Shown piece by piece: positions 23,208-33,522 of a stretch of 64,000 bases of DNA (position 1 is its first letter; every line of letters begins with the position of its first letter). Below the pieces are notes generated by a model. That model was not told the origin of the DNA. It was given only the letters and a program-made list of their open reading frames with translations, and made no database searches. Made by a program: the position numbers and the translations under genes. The DNA comes from Brachynemurus nebulosus (lineage: Eukaryota; Arthropoda; Insecta; Neuroptera; Myrmeleontidae). Location of the stretch: NCBI GenBank assembly GCA_035578155.1, contig JAPWDM010000001.1:80705561-80769560 (forward strand), given 5' to 3'.

Positions 23208-25290
23208 ATGAGAATAGCAAGTAATAGTAAAAGTGTCGCAAAAACCGTGGGTTTCCACCCCAACGGTAGGAAGGGCTAACGCCAGTCAAGTTGGAAAAGT
23301 TACGAAGAGAGAGGAAAGCCTCTTTCAAAGGGAAGAAAAGGAAGTCGCTGTAGAAAAGCAAGAAGATAAAGCCTGTGCAATCACTGAGGTGGAAGATCCT
23401 TTTAAGAGAAGGACATCGCTAAAGAGAACGCCACCTAGGGAAAGATCTAGTTCGCGGACGGGGGAAAGAACTGGAAATGATGAGGATTATGTTAATTAGT
23501 TCGACAACATTATAAGAAAGAAACTGGAAGAGAAGCCCGAAACGGAAGGAAGAACTCCGAGGACAGAGGAGGCGGACAAGGAAGATGATGAGGTGATATG
23601 CATAGGGGAGGATAAAGAGCCCCTAAAGAGGCAGAGACAGGAAACACCACAAGACAGAGACCCAAGGAAACTTGAGACAAATTCAGAGGAGTTAACTAAA
23701 TTCAAAGAATTGAGAAACAGTGTAATAGCGCACACAAGGGCGCTAGCAGAGGCAATAAGAAAAGAGCCGAGCATGGCAAATAATATTAGAGAGGAAGTGG
23801 CGAAATTGTACCGGGCAGTGGATAATATGTGCAAATGACACCAGGAGGTAGAATGGCAGAGTAATTGCTATAGGGAGCCGAAGGTATATCGGGCGGAAGT
23901 GGGCACGCAGGTAGGAGGAGAGCTGAAGGCCACACGGGAAATAGGGGTCCAGGCCAAATGGAGGAAGGAGAGCTTAAAATAGACAAGGTTCTCGAGACGG
24001 GAAGTACATTCCAGGACTTGGCGAAAGTACTGGATAGAGAATGGAAGGACGATGATATCAAGTTGAAGTCAGGTCTGGGAATTTGGATAAAATAGATAAA
24101 GAACAGGGCATACTGTATATCCATGACATGGAAGTAAGAAGTTTAATCAAAACTCTAGGAGATCGGTATGCGGGTATAGCTGCCATACTAGAGGAAGGAA
24201 TGGAGAAGGGTAAAACGGAATATGTTGAGTATAACGCTAAAACGTTCACAAACAGGGGAGGGGGGATTGAAATAAATAAAAATAAATATATATATGTGCT
24301 ACCCATAGAAATAAATAAGAAAGGGGTAAACGATATGGAAAAAGCTTTAACTAGCTAGCCAAGGCTAAAGATATAATAATGATGTACGGACGACAGAGGA
24401 TGGCAATAATGATGGCTGATGGCCTGGATGAGAATTATATGAGAAAAATCATCGAATTCATATTCTGTGGAATAGTGAACTAAAAGTGGAAGTTCTAAAG
24501 GAAGGTAAAAGGGGAAATAGTCGGCAGACAAATACGGCAACGATGGAAAAAGAAGAGACCGAGTTAAGTAAACGGAAGGAAGGGGATGAGACAATACTGG
24601 TTAGGGCGGAAGAAGACAGCACATATGCGGACCTACTAAAAAATATTAAAGTATCGGTGAATATTGATAAAATTGGGGTGCAGATCAGAAATATTAGGAA
24701 AACACGACAGGGGTATATAGCACTCACCATCTTCGACACCGGAATGGCCGGGATACTTAGAAAAGAGATTTCTGAAAAAGCGGGCATAACGGAGGTAACA
24801 ATTCAGAGGTTCACGACAGGAATCATAATAATGGACATCGAGACTGACGCTACTGAAAACGCAAAACTAAAAGGCATAATTATTAATAAAAATGAGACTA
24901 AGACCACGATGATCGAGGTTCCCAAGGAGGCGAGCAGAGTTTTGCTGGTGGAACATAAAATAAAAATAGGATGGACAGAGGTGGGTATTAGGGAAAAGCT
25001 AAACATTACAAGATGCTTTAGGTGCCTGGAGTTTGGGCACAAGATGCCGAAATGCATTGCAAAATACATTGCAGGAAGAGAGTATTTCCTAGGTGTGGGG
25101 AGGAGGGACATAGGGCGGAGGCGTGCAATAATACTGCCTTTGGTCCAAAATGCGACAAGCCGGCTCATAGGGGAAATACAATGAAATGTTCACACTATAA
25201 AGAATTGATGGAAAAAGAGAGGGCTAAGAGGAACAGAGGGGAGGGAGATCGAACGACACTTAAATAAGGAGTAGCTTCTCTAAGCAGTTT
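23208..25290 (+). pseudogene. R1-like ORF1 (Gag) remnant with zinc knuckles
   Basis: A nucleic-acid-binding Gag-type protein decoded in several frames. A plausible start is the ATG at 23208. A charged, Glu/Lys/Arg-rich N-terminal half runs to about 24100 with several frame changes. The best-preserved part is open from 24486 to 25184 and contains the fold preceding the knuckles (ADLLKNIKVSV... RFTTGIIIMDIE) and ITRCFRCLEFGHKMPKC, a perfect C-x2-C-x4-H-x4-C knuckle. Two more knuckles follow in another frame (25070-25185; RCGEEGHRAEAC and PKCDKPAHRGNTMKC), and the first cysteine of each seems lost. The three-knuckle tail matches R1-clade ORF1 proteins. Not translatable as is. Confidence 0.8.
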
Positions 25291-25298
25291 CTCCAAGT

Positions 25299-25859
25299 AT
25301 GGCGCAAATAAGGGTATTACAGACTAACACGATGAGAGCAAGCGGGGGATTGACAAGGCTTTGTCAACCACAAGGGCAAAAGATATCGACGTAATTGGTT
25401 ATTAGTGAACCAAATAAAAAAAAGACACAAAGCGAAGGATGGATTAGAGATACTGCTGAGATTGATTTTGCAAAAGTTGTTTTAAATGAAGAACTCGAAG
25501 TCAAAAAACCGAGGACCAGAATAAGATATGTATGTGTGCACCTAAAGAATTTTTCGCTAAATATAACAATAACTGAGTACCGGGAACGGATGGACAAGAT
25601 TTAAGGGAAGCTATGAACGTGGGCGAGGGATGTGTCATACTTGGAGACATGAATGCGAAGTCTTCTCAATGGGGGTCTCCTGTGGGAGACGCTAGAGGTG
25701 AATATCTAGAGGGATGGCGTGCCGTTATGGATTATGTTATTTTAAATCAAGGTGACACCCCTACTTTTCAAAGAAGAGGTGCTTCATCGTACATCGATGT
25801 CACATGCTGTGGCAGAGGGATAGTTGCGAAGGTTAATAGATGGTGAAACTCTAAGTGAC

Positions 25860-25861
<2 letters not shown>
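25299..25861 (+). pseudogene. R1-like ORF2, endonuclease domain
   Basis: Starts at an ATG with MAQIRVLQTNTMRAS, the usual N-terminus of R1-clade ORF2. Endonuclease landmarks follow in shifted frames: SEPN at about 25403, ILGDMNAKSSQWGSP at about 25638, SSYIDVT at about 25788 and LSDH at 25849-25860. The SDH catalytic motif is immediately followed by a (TA)n tract, where the gypsy fragment interrupts ORF2. The enzyme would nick target DNA for target-primed reverse transcription. A stop near 25403 and frameshifts near 25340 and 25590 make it inactive. Confidence 0.8.

Positions 25862-25862
<1 letters not shown>

Positions 25863-25948
<86 letters not shown>
25863..25948. repeat. (TA)n microsatellite
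   Basis: About 86 bp of TA dinucleotides at the left border of the gypsy fragment, directly after the SDH codons of the R1-like endonuclease. Confidence 0.95.
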
Positions 25949-25953
<5 letters not shown>

Positions 25954-26084
25954 GTGTTCCGAAGAAGCTGAAGCGGTTCAACGAGAAAGTATACTTGACT
26001 CACGGTCGTCTTAGGATCTCTATACCCAGTATCCTTCTTCTACGACGATTTATTGGGATCCGCAGTTGAGGGTAATCGCCACTC

Positions 26085-26960
26085 AAGTTTTTAGGATAAA
26101 CAGGAGAAACCAAGTTCTAGAGTAGATTGATCCTTTCGGACTTATTTGGGTTACTTTTACTTTGGGTTAAGTTTGTTAATGGTTTTGCAATTAATCCGTA
26201 GTTAGAAATGAATTTTCTATAATAACCTGTCGTTCCAAGAAAACTTTGTAATTGTTTGACATTTTGGGGTTCTTTTAAGTTTTAAATTTTGTCAATTTTG
26301 CCAGTTTGCGGGTGATAACCATCTAAACGGATTACGTGACCTAAATAATTTAATTCTGTTTTTAAAAATTCACATTTATTCATATTTATTTTTAAATTAT
26401 TATCACTAAGCTATGTTAATACTTGGTCAAGATTTTTAAGGTGTTCTTCGAGATTTTTGCCTAAAATTATAAGATCGTCAAGCTAGCACATACATTTTTT
26501 CTCTCTTATTAAATTTTGGAAAATTTCGTTCATTAATGTTTGAAAAGTAGCCGGGGAACTGATAAGGCATTTTTAGGAATTCGTAATGAAATAGACCGAC
26601 ATTGAAAGCAGTTTTGCTAAATCAGGTGCAGAAAAATATTTTATGTTACCTAAGCTAGATAATATTTCATCAATACGAGGGATCGAATAATTATTTGAAA
26701 CTGTTTTCTGGTTCAATTTCCTATAATCAATAACCATTTCTTTTGTATTTCTTTTTACCTGATGCGTCTGGTTTTTTATCAACTATCCATACTGGACTGT
26801 TATACGGACCTTTAGATTTACGTATTATGTTATTAGCTAATAAATCTTCTACCTGTCTTTGTGCTTATTCTAATAAGGGTTTTGGTAAAGGATAAATTTT
26901 GCTTTTTACTGGAGTATCATCTGTTAAAGGAATTTCATGCTCAATTAAATTAGTACAACC
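26085..26960 (-). pseudogene. Gypsy reverse transcriptase, N-terminal two-thirds
   Basis: Minus-strand frames give IEHEIPLTDDTPVKSKIYPL, GPYNSPVWIVDKKPDASGK, VIDYRKLNQKTVSNNYSIP RIDEILSSLGNIKYFSAPDLA, then LDDLIILGKN and [20 protein letters not shown]. These are the fingers/palm and connection landmarks of Ty3/gypsy RT. Just after DLA the usual SGFHQI block is missing, so there is a small internal deletion, and several stops and frameshifts occur. The YxDD position reads LDDLI, so the second aspartate is kept but the context is altered. The sequence ends before RNase H. Confidence 0.8.
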
Positions 26961-26987
26961 CGATGGATCGATTCTAATTTAACTATT

Positions 26988-27470
26988 CTATTTAAGAATA
27001 ATTTTTTCTAATAAAGAATTTTCGTTTACATTTAAATGATTAGTTCGTAATTGTTTTAAGATTTCACTATGCCTATCTGTTGATGAGAAAATTTTACTTG
27101 TATTTTCTAAAGTAATAGTATTATTTTTGAAATTCATAATAGCGTTATATTTACTTAAAAAATCAACTCCAAGAATTCCATTTAGGGGAATGCTATCGTT
27201 TGTTACCAAGTGAAACTTAAGAAAAAAATTTTTTCTATCAAACTCTAAATTAATGTGTACTAAACCATGTGTGGGGATAATTTCGGGTGTTATACCACTT
27301 ATATTAATGTTAGATTCTATTAATGTTTGATAATTAGGGTTTAAACTATTTGATTTTATCAGAGACACAGTTGCGCCACTGTCTAATAAAAATATAAAAT
27401 AACATTGTACACAATGAGGAGAGAAAAATTTTATTTTTCTATCATTTATAACATTTGAAATGTTTGTTGA
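26988..27470 (-). pseudogene. Gypsy retropepsin-like aspartyl protease
   Basis: On the minus strand, FIFLLDSGATVSLIKS carries the DSGA active site; about 55 residues later comes NGILGVDFLSKYNAIMNF, the ILG-DFL flap-distal motif of retroviral-type proteases. It would process the Gag-Pol polyprotein. It lies between Gag and RT as expected and is open for at least 126 codons. It is a piece of a broken element rather than an active gene. Confidence 0.8.
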
Positions 27471-27531
27471 GCTGAAGCCGCATCGATAGAACTCGTTGTT
27501 GGAGCTTCGATCAACCCGAGTTTGTTTAAGT

Positions 27532-28300
27532 TTAAATCCTGAAGGTTTTTATAACATGCGCCACTTTAGTATTAGGGTTGTTTAAATTATCGTTAAATTT
27601 TTTCTTACGACACTCATCAACTGTATGTCCCAAAAATTTACAATAAGTATATTGTTTAAATTTTTTATTTTCATTGTTTGTAGAAAATGAATTATTTTTA
27701 TTTCGACAATCACGAGGGTTGTGAATTGCCTTTTTGCAAATTTTGCAATATTTTTTATTAGAATTATTATGTTCTTTATTAGAAACTTGCGATAATAAAA
27801 ATGCTTCTTCCTCGCATGCGATTGCAAGGGCTTCATTCATAGACACATAAGTTTTGTGTCGTAGAACGCCTGATAATTCAGGTTTACAATGATGAGTAAA
27901 CCTGCGTAAAGCGAATTCATTAATTAAACCTAATTTTCCTATTAGCGTTGAATTGGAAATTGTTGTTTCTTTAATTTTTTGAATTATTTTAGCATTTAAT
28001 TGCTCGATTCTAAGATAAAAATGTTTAACTGATTCGTTCGGTTTTTGTTTACAGGTTTCCAATTGTTCCTGTAAATACGTTAGGCTTTCCGTAATTTGAA
28101 AAGCTTGATTTAATTTTAATTTTAAATCATCAAAAGTATTTATACCCGTCGCGTTAATTTTATTTTTAACCGTCGTGAATATTTTTGAAAAAATTAAAGC
28201 AGTTAATGCCCTATATTGATTTTCATTAGCTAATGTAAGAGCGTTTTCAGAATTTTGAATAAAATTTTGTAATTCGGCGGAATTGCCATTAAATGGAGTA
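27532..28300 (-). pseudogene. Gypsy Gag with zinc knuckles
   Basis: About 250 open codons on the minus strand, starting ITPFNGNSAELQNFIQN, a typical capsid start of insect Ty3/gypsy Gag. The retro-Gag core (ALTALIFSKI, LEQLETCKQKPNESVKHFYL) follows, then two nucleocapsid knuckles, CKICKKAIHNPRDC (C-x2-C-x5-H-x4-C-like) and YCKFLGHTVDEC (first Cys altered). The frame runs upstream into the (TA)n tract, so the true N-terminus is lost or masked; an ATGGAGTAATATATAT duplication sits at the junction. This is the best preserved part of the fragment. Confidence 0.8.
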
Positions 28301-28326
28301 ATATATATATTAATAATTAAATGGAG

Positions 28327-28328
<2 letters not shown>

Positions 28329-28406
<78 letters not shown>
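28329..28406. repeat. (TA)n microsatellite
   Basis: About 78 bp at the right border of the gypsy fragment; the R1-like ORF2 resumes shortly after. Confidence 0.95.
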
Positions 28407-28418
<12 letters not shown>

Positions 28419-28427
28419 ATATACCTT

Positions 28428-30420
28428 GAAGTGAATGAAATGGGTGCAAAGAAAACCAGGTAACTGTAGAAGGCAATAATTGACTAGACGACTTTCAGGA
28501 ACTAAGTATATGGAACTAAATATGAGCTGCTACCTGAATGAGGCGCCGAAAGATTTTATACATATCATTAAGCAGGAAATAGTATTTGTGAAGAAAGATA
28601 CAACTAGTAAAAGATTAACACCGTACTGGTGCAACGAAGAAATACAGCTTTTGAGGGGGGAATGTAATAGAAAGAGGAGGGAGTTAACAAGAGGAAGGTG
28701 TACGGGGTAGCAGAGGAGGAAGAGATACATCAGAGGTATACGGAGACGAGGAAAAAATTTAAAAAGAATCCAAAAAGAAATGTTGGAACGATCTCTGTGA
28801 TGATCTGGAAAATGATATCTGGGGAGTAAGGTGTAAGATAGTAAGGGGGAGATTCAGAGTAACACCTTTCAGCAGTAGTCAAGCGGATGAAGAATCACAA
28901 GGCACCGGGATCGGATGATTTTTCAGTGAAAGTTTTGAAGATAGTAACAGAGATTGCCCCGGACTGGATAAGAGGAGTCATGAATAGATTGCTGGAGGAA
29001 CGAACTTTTCCGGACATCTGAAAAGTTGCTAGATTGGTGTTAATACCTAAACCTGGTAAACCATTAGAAGAAGTGTCTTCATACAGACCATTGTGTCTGC
29101 TGAGTACATTGGGAAAAATGTATGAGGGCCTAATTCGAAGCAGGTTAGAGAAAGAGTTGGGTGAGAAAGAAGTACTTTCAGGAAACCAATTTGGTTTTAG
29201 GAAGGGGTAATCTACACTGGACGCCGTCGAAAAAGTAATAAGCACCGTTAGAAACATGAAGAATAAGTGGTCTGCACTGATAAAAATAGACATGAGACAT
29301 ACATTTAATAATTTAGTGCATAATGTAATTATAAGGAAATTAAGACAAGCCAGTATTTTTGACTATATTATCAGAATTATCAGTCTATACTTCATGAATA
29401 GACGACTAGTAGATAGGGATAGTATTATGGACATAATGGCTGGAGTTCCTCGGGGCTCGGTGCTGGCTCCGACACTATGGAATGTTGGTGACAATGAAGT
29501 GTTGGATCTGAGGATGGGAGACGATGTAATTAGTGTTTGATACGCTGATGATTTAGCTATGCTGTTAGGGGCAGATAACAAAGAGGAATTAGAGCAAAAG
29601 AGTAGCGATGTATTAGAGAGAATCGATGAATGGATGATGGTACACAGGCTGGAGATGGCTCCGGAAAATACGAAGATAATAATTCTGAAGAGTCCACTGA
29701 AAAGGGACAATATAAACTTCCGAATAAGAATGCAAAACATAGTGCCACTGGAAAAGGTAACATAATTGGAAATCGTATTGGATCAGTGGCTAACCTTCAC
29801 GAAGCATGTAAAGATAGTAAGGCTGGAAAGACTTATGCGGCCATTTCAAGGCTTATGCCTAATATAGGTGGGCTAAAGTACGATAAAAGTAGGGTTATAG
29901 GGGAGGGGGTGGTGGTGCAGTCAGTCTTGTTGTACGGTGCTCCGATATGAACACCAGTTTTATATTATAGGAAATATAGGGAAATGTTAGAAAGATCACA
30001 AAGGAAAACGCTACTTAGGATTGCCAGTGCTTACAGGACACTGTCGACTGTGGCACTGCAGGTGATAACAGGTGCTATACCTATTGATCTCTTAGTAATT
30101 GAGCGTTGAGAAATGTATTACCGAAGAGGGAAGAAATCCAAAGGGGACAGGAGATTATGCACATTGGCGAGGTGGCAGGAGAGGCGGAGGAATGAAGATG
30201 AACTAGGGCAATGAACAATGAGACTCATTAAAGATATTGGAAAGTGGTATATGAGTGGTATATTGGAAAGTGGTACCCGAACATACGTTGTTTGCCTGCG
30301 AGGGGTGGAAAGCAACTAGAGTTAGTGCTAACATCAGGGTGGGTACAAACATTACAGCAGATAATGTTAGGAGGCGGAGGAAAGGGCCCAACAACAAGAG
30401 TAAACTGTTAAAGTGGTCGA
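28428..30420 (+). pseudogene. R1-like ORF2, reverse transcriptase and C-terminal part
   Basis: Continuation of ORF2 after the gypsy interruption. PYWCNEEIQLLRGECNRKRRE (linker after the endonuclease) is at about 28620. The RT follows: NHKAPGSDDF (28892), LVLIPKPGKPLEEVSSYRPL (29035), NQFGFRKG then stop then STLDAV (29190), KIDMRHTFNN (29283), AGVPRGSVLAPTLWN (29440) and YADDLAM (29541), with a stop directly before the YADD active site. RHTFN replaces the usual (K)(N/G)AF(D/N). The thumb is visible at TFTKHVK. After 29950 the frame decays, with only scattered similarity to about 30400. It would copy the element's RNA at the nick; several stops exclude function. Confidence 0.85.
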
Positions 30421-31115
30421 TATAGGAGGTGCCTAGCTATATTCTGATATTTTATTGGTATTATAAATAAGCTTTATCTTCTTATTCGTGAGGTCGATGT
30501 TATAGCTCGCGTGGTTAAGAATTTGTATGATGGTTTAAAGTGGCTTTTAAGAGTTATATCGCGAACTTATTGCTCGTGTTGTTGGAAATGTTGAGTTTTG
30601 TTTGCTAATATTGTTCTAAGAGTTATACCACGAGTTTATTGCTCGTGTTGTTGAGAATTTTGTTGATTTTTTGTTTGCTAATATTGTTTTAAGAGTTATA
30701 CCACGAGCCTATTGCTCGTGCTGTTGAAAATTTTGTTGAGTTTTGGTTTATTAATCTTGTTAATTCGAGTTTATTGGCTACGATGTTAAGAATTTTTGTC
30801 TATTTAAATATATGTCGGTTTTAAGAGCTACAATACGAGGATATCGGTCGCTGTGATAAGAATCGTTAGTTACGTTAGAATGTTTGTTACGTTTTGTCCG
30901 TTTTGCTTAATTTCACTACTGTATTTTCACTACTGTCTTTTTATGTATTAAGATCTTGTTTTTGTCCTATACTGTACGCCCGTTGTTTATATAGTTCCAG
31001 ACGCAACATTCAGGGACAAAGAGGGGGGCGATAGTGGGTATACTAGTCATAGCACACCCCTACTAGGAATCCAACACTCCGCTTATAAGAAGTTTTCCGC
31101 TCCTCACTAAAAAAA
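30421..31115 (+). other. 3' UTR of the R1-like element
   Basis: Non-coding. It carries the minisatellite 30547-30850 and ends in a run of seven to eight A before the duplicated target at 31116. No AATAAA directly before the tail. Confidence 0.65.
30547..30850 (+). repeat. ~70-bp minisatellite in the R1-like 3' UTR
   Basis: Units start with TAAGAGTTATA at about 30547, 30617 and 30690, with a more diverged one near 30820. Each contains ACGAG...TTATTGCTCGTG, which can pair as a short hairpin (CACGAG/CTCGTG), followed by a TTGTTGA-TTTGTTTGCTAATATTG spacer. Period 70-73 bp. Confidence 0.75.
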
Positions 31116-31837
31116 GGTTAGTTTAGTTAGTTTTGACAATATACCTCGACTTTGATCTACAAACTAGTTAGGTTATGGTTATAGGTTGTTTTTGAATTTC
31201 AGGTGAATATATATGTAATAGATGTGGGTTTGTCGTGTACATACTTATTTTAATATCAATCAAATTATCAACAAATTTTACATAAAAGAAATTTTTCACA
31301 CTCTTCCCTTTCGGGTAGCCGAAAATCCTTTTGGGTACTGTCATCTGTTGTATAGTAGAGTGTCTGGTAAAAATTTGAAGCCAATCGGGGGGTTCCCATT
31401 TTCGGAACTCCAGCCAAATTTTAGTTTATTTACGTTGCGTAATAGAGTCTATAATTATTACATTTGGTTTTAACCAAATTCCAAATTCACCTATTAATAT
31501 TCATATTACTGTAGATACACATTATTTTAATATTTGTCAAAATTATATATCTGTCACAATTTTAGATTGATCTGACGGTACCCTGGTGAAGAGAAAACAT
31601 TGTCAGAATATTTTTTATCGATAGAAAATATTGTTAACTTTTATGTATCAAAATTCCAGAACTGTTACTTTATATTAACTGGGCCTTATTTTTTACTCTT
31701 TTTAAACGTTAAGGATGACTCAACCCGGCCGAATAAGCTTGCCAGTACTGAAATTCTCTGTAGAGTAAGTATCCAAGAGCCTATCCTCTCAATTTAACTT
31801 GTATTGAAATGACCATCGCTAATCGGCCACTGGCTCT

Positions 31838-31945
31838 TGGTCTACAAGTTTACGGAATTATGAGCTACTAAGATTTTTTAGAGATTCTGAAATATTTGGA
31901 GAAGAAAAGTCACATTTAGAAGACGATAGTACGACACAACAGGAG
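31838..31945 (+). pseudogene. MADF protein, continuation of the interrupted exon
   Basis: Thirty-six codons in frame: WSTSLRNYELLRFFRDSE, then an acidic stretch ending DDSTTQQE. This is the segment that normally follows the VP motif of MADF/BESS proteins (W-x-y-x-L-x-FLRD). It ends at a consensus splice donor, GAG|GTAAGA (31946). The matching acceptor and next exon are at 35961. The two halves of the exon join logically across the insertion 21447-31838. Confidence 0.65.
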
Positions 31946-32039
31946 GTAAGAACAAAATTTTAGTAAATATTTTATACTCAGTATCTGTACTTATGTATTT
32001 TGCCATTATTACATTATTTTTTTTAAATTAAATTATCTT

Positions 32040-32394
32040 GAAAAAGTAATCTAGCCTCAATATTGAAGTATTCTTAATGTATATTTCTGGTTTGCTTGCC
32101 TGCAAATGTATTTTCTTGAGCTGTGTATGCTAGTGGACTTAAAAACGGACTATTCTCTCGCCATATATCAGCAATAATTTGTCCGGCTTCAGTATCCGGT
32201 ATTCAGTTTATCAATATCTGACAAGTATGCTAGAGAGTGCCTTCTCCAAAGGTTATAGAAAATAATATGATCCGTTTTATGAACTCCGATAATAATATCT
32301 CAAGCGCGACTCAACCTGTAGTTGAATATTATTTCTGCACGTATCAGTCCTCTTTGTATATAAGGTTTTATCAAATTTTTCAAGAGTGCAAACG
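32040..32394 (-). pseudogene. PIF/Harbinger transposase, C-terminal part
   Basis: Minus strand. It begins EAFALLKNLIKPYIQRGLIR AEIIFNYRLSRA, the conserved block downstream of the ADEAF motif in HARBI1-type nucleases. After a frame change come DTEAGQIIADIWRENSP and a C-terminus with EYFNIEARL, matching the usual end of insect Harbinger transposases. It is the continuation of 35041-35399: the codons for ADEA are split by the LTR element inserted between. The VENAFG-type helix after RLSRARR is degenerate or deleted. Non-functional. Confidence 0.75.
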
Positions 32395-32398
32395 CTTC

Positions 32399-33486
32399 TG
32401 AAATGATGTTCCAATGTACGTTTTAAATTAATCGCCGATGTTCACCTGATTGAGAAAATTATGCCGGTATCAGCTCTTATGACGATAATCACACGTAAAG
32501 GTTCTTGGTTATTTAAAATAATAAAATAAATTTTTTATTGGTTATCGTTTATTTATTTCTAAACCGTTATCACAATTTCCTGATATCAAAATATCCTTTC
32601 TACTTGATTGAGATTTAAATTGAAAAATTGAATTTAGCGGTAATAGTTTTAGTCGCTGTATTGTGTATTAGGGCGACCTCAACTATTTTTTAAGTTGATA
32701 AATTTAAAATGATTTTTACCGACTGCCCGCCAATTCATACATAAACTGACAGATTGTCAAAAAAGACGTGTTTTTATATTTAAATAACCAACAACAAACG
32801 TTTCTGTGAGTGATATTTATTTAAGTTATTAGTGGTTCCGGTAATAAAAATTCGAGATTTTTAATGGTAATTAATTAATATGTTTTAATTATTAAAATCA
32901 ACTTATATTGAGTTTATTGTTCCAATTACATCTCGAATTTATAACCCCACTGGTTTAAGTAGTAGGAAACTGAAGGAAAGGTTAATAAGTGTGAATCGTG
33001 TGAATAAAGGCAGTAAACGAATTAACATCACCTGGATAACAACAATTGAAGAAAGTTGCTGATGTAAAATTTCACAAATAGTTTTATTTTCCGGAAAAAA
33101 CGTACGTACGAATAAATGACAATAAAAAGATAAATATTTAAATATGTACAAATGTATTTTTTTTTTTAAATTTAACAATGACTGCTGATGTGCTAGAATG
33201 AGAATAATTTTGAACGTGTTTCGCTGCTCCTGGCTGCTCACATCAAGTTTTTTTTGTCTCCAGGTTGCACTGTCGGGATCCGAAGAGAAAAAAAAAGATC
33301 GAACCGGTGAACATCACTTTCCAGCTGCCTTTCTATGAAATGATTCAACTTTCTCCACACATTACGTCATCGGTGACATTGGTGTAAGTTTAACTAAACT
33401 AGATCAGGGCTGTATTTAATTATTACCTGTTATTTCAGGGGCGTATACAGAAGAAATGTGAGATTGTGTTGAAGAAAATCATCACA
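32399..33486 (-). repeat. 3' LTR (complete), 1088 bp
   Basis: Runs from TGAAATGATG at the left to AATCATCACA at the right (plus strand), giving TG...CA ends. Positions 33105-33486 are nearly identical to 34650-35040, with small indels in T- and A-runs and one 10-bp CT-rich insertion in the right copy. Confidence 0.85.
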
Positions 33487-33522
33487 CCATGCGCCGGTTA
33501 ATCCAAGGGCACGTCCAGGTGT

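Larger units (their letters stand above)
25862..28427 (-). mobile_element. Ty3/gypsy gag-pol fragment flanked by (TA)n tracts
   Basis: On the minus strand the order is Gag (28300-27532), protease (about 27470-26988) and reverse transcriptase (about 26960-26085), as in Ty3/gypsy elements. RNase H, integrase and LTRs are absent. Both borders are long (TA)n tracts (25863-25948 and 28329-28406), and the R1-like ORF2 resumes after the second. There is no target duplication. Entry through recombination or repair at a TA microsatellite is as plausible as integration. Confidence 0.75.
22408..31115 (+). mobile_element. R1-clade non-LTR retrotransposon, full length but degenerate and interrupted
   Basis: Bounded by a 14-bp target duplication, GGTTAGTTTAGTTA (22394-22407 and 31116-31129), and ending in a short A-run, so both insertion junctions survive. 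Order: GC-rich leader, ORF1 with CCHC knuckles, ORF2 with apurinic-like endonuclease then RT, and a 3' UTR with a minisatellite. ORF2 is interrupted after the endonuclease by a gypsy fragment (25862-28427). Without that insertion the element is about 6.1 kb, in the normal range for R1-clade elements. It sits inside the TIR element 21878-31415. The target is TTAGG-like (GGTTAGGTTAG precedes the site), reminiscent of telomere-repeat-specific R1-clade families. Confidence 0.85.
21878..31415. mobile_element. TIR element with 8-bp target duplication (9.5 kb with nested retrotransposon)
   Basis: Both ends read GGCTGGAGT(C/T)CCGAAAATGG inward, and arm similarity continues for about 115 bp (AAAGGATTTT, CCGAAAGGGAAG blocks). 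The flanks carry the perfect duplication AAATTTTA at 21870-21877 and 31416-31423. Without the R1-like insertion it would be about 830 bp. Its interior has repeated GTTAGGTTAG / CTAACCTAAC words and TTTATATCAAAGTCG repeats. No transposase was seen. An 8-bp duplication suits hAT, but the GGCTGG ends are not canonical. Confidence 0.75.
21447..31838. mobile_element. TIR element splitting the MADF exon (10.4 kb with nested inserts)
   Basis: Inverted arms of about 190 bp (21447-21640 and 31640-31838) start AAGAG(T/C)CAGTGGCC and share GAGAGGATAGGCTCTTGGAT, CGGCCGAATA-type and CCAGAACTGTTACTT words. The coding sequence of the MADF exon resumes exactly where the right arm ends. No convincing target duplication was found. 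Without the next nested element the original would be about 0.85 kb, so a non-autonomous element is likely. Superfamily unknown. Confidence 0.7.

Noticed and set aside
22585..23279. Several overlapping open frames on both strands
   Set aside because: They lie in the GC-rich leader of the R1-like element, where stops are rare by composition; no frame has recognisable domains and ORF1 starts downstream.
22408..31115. GC-rich block as possible bacterial or viral insertion
   Set aside because: Its composition is explained by the R1-clade element, whose ORF1, endonuclease, RT and target duplication are all identifiable.
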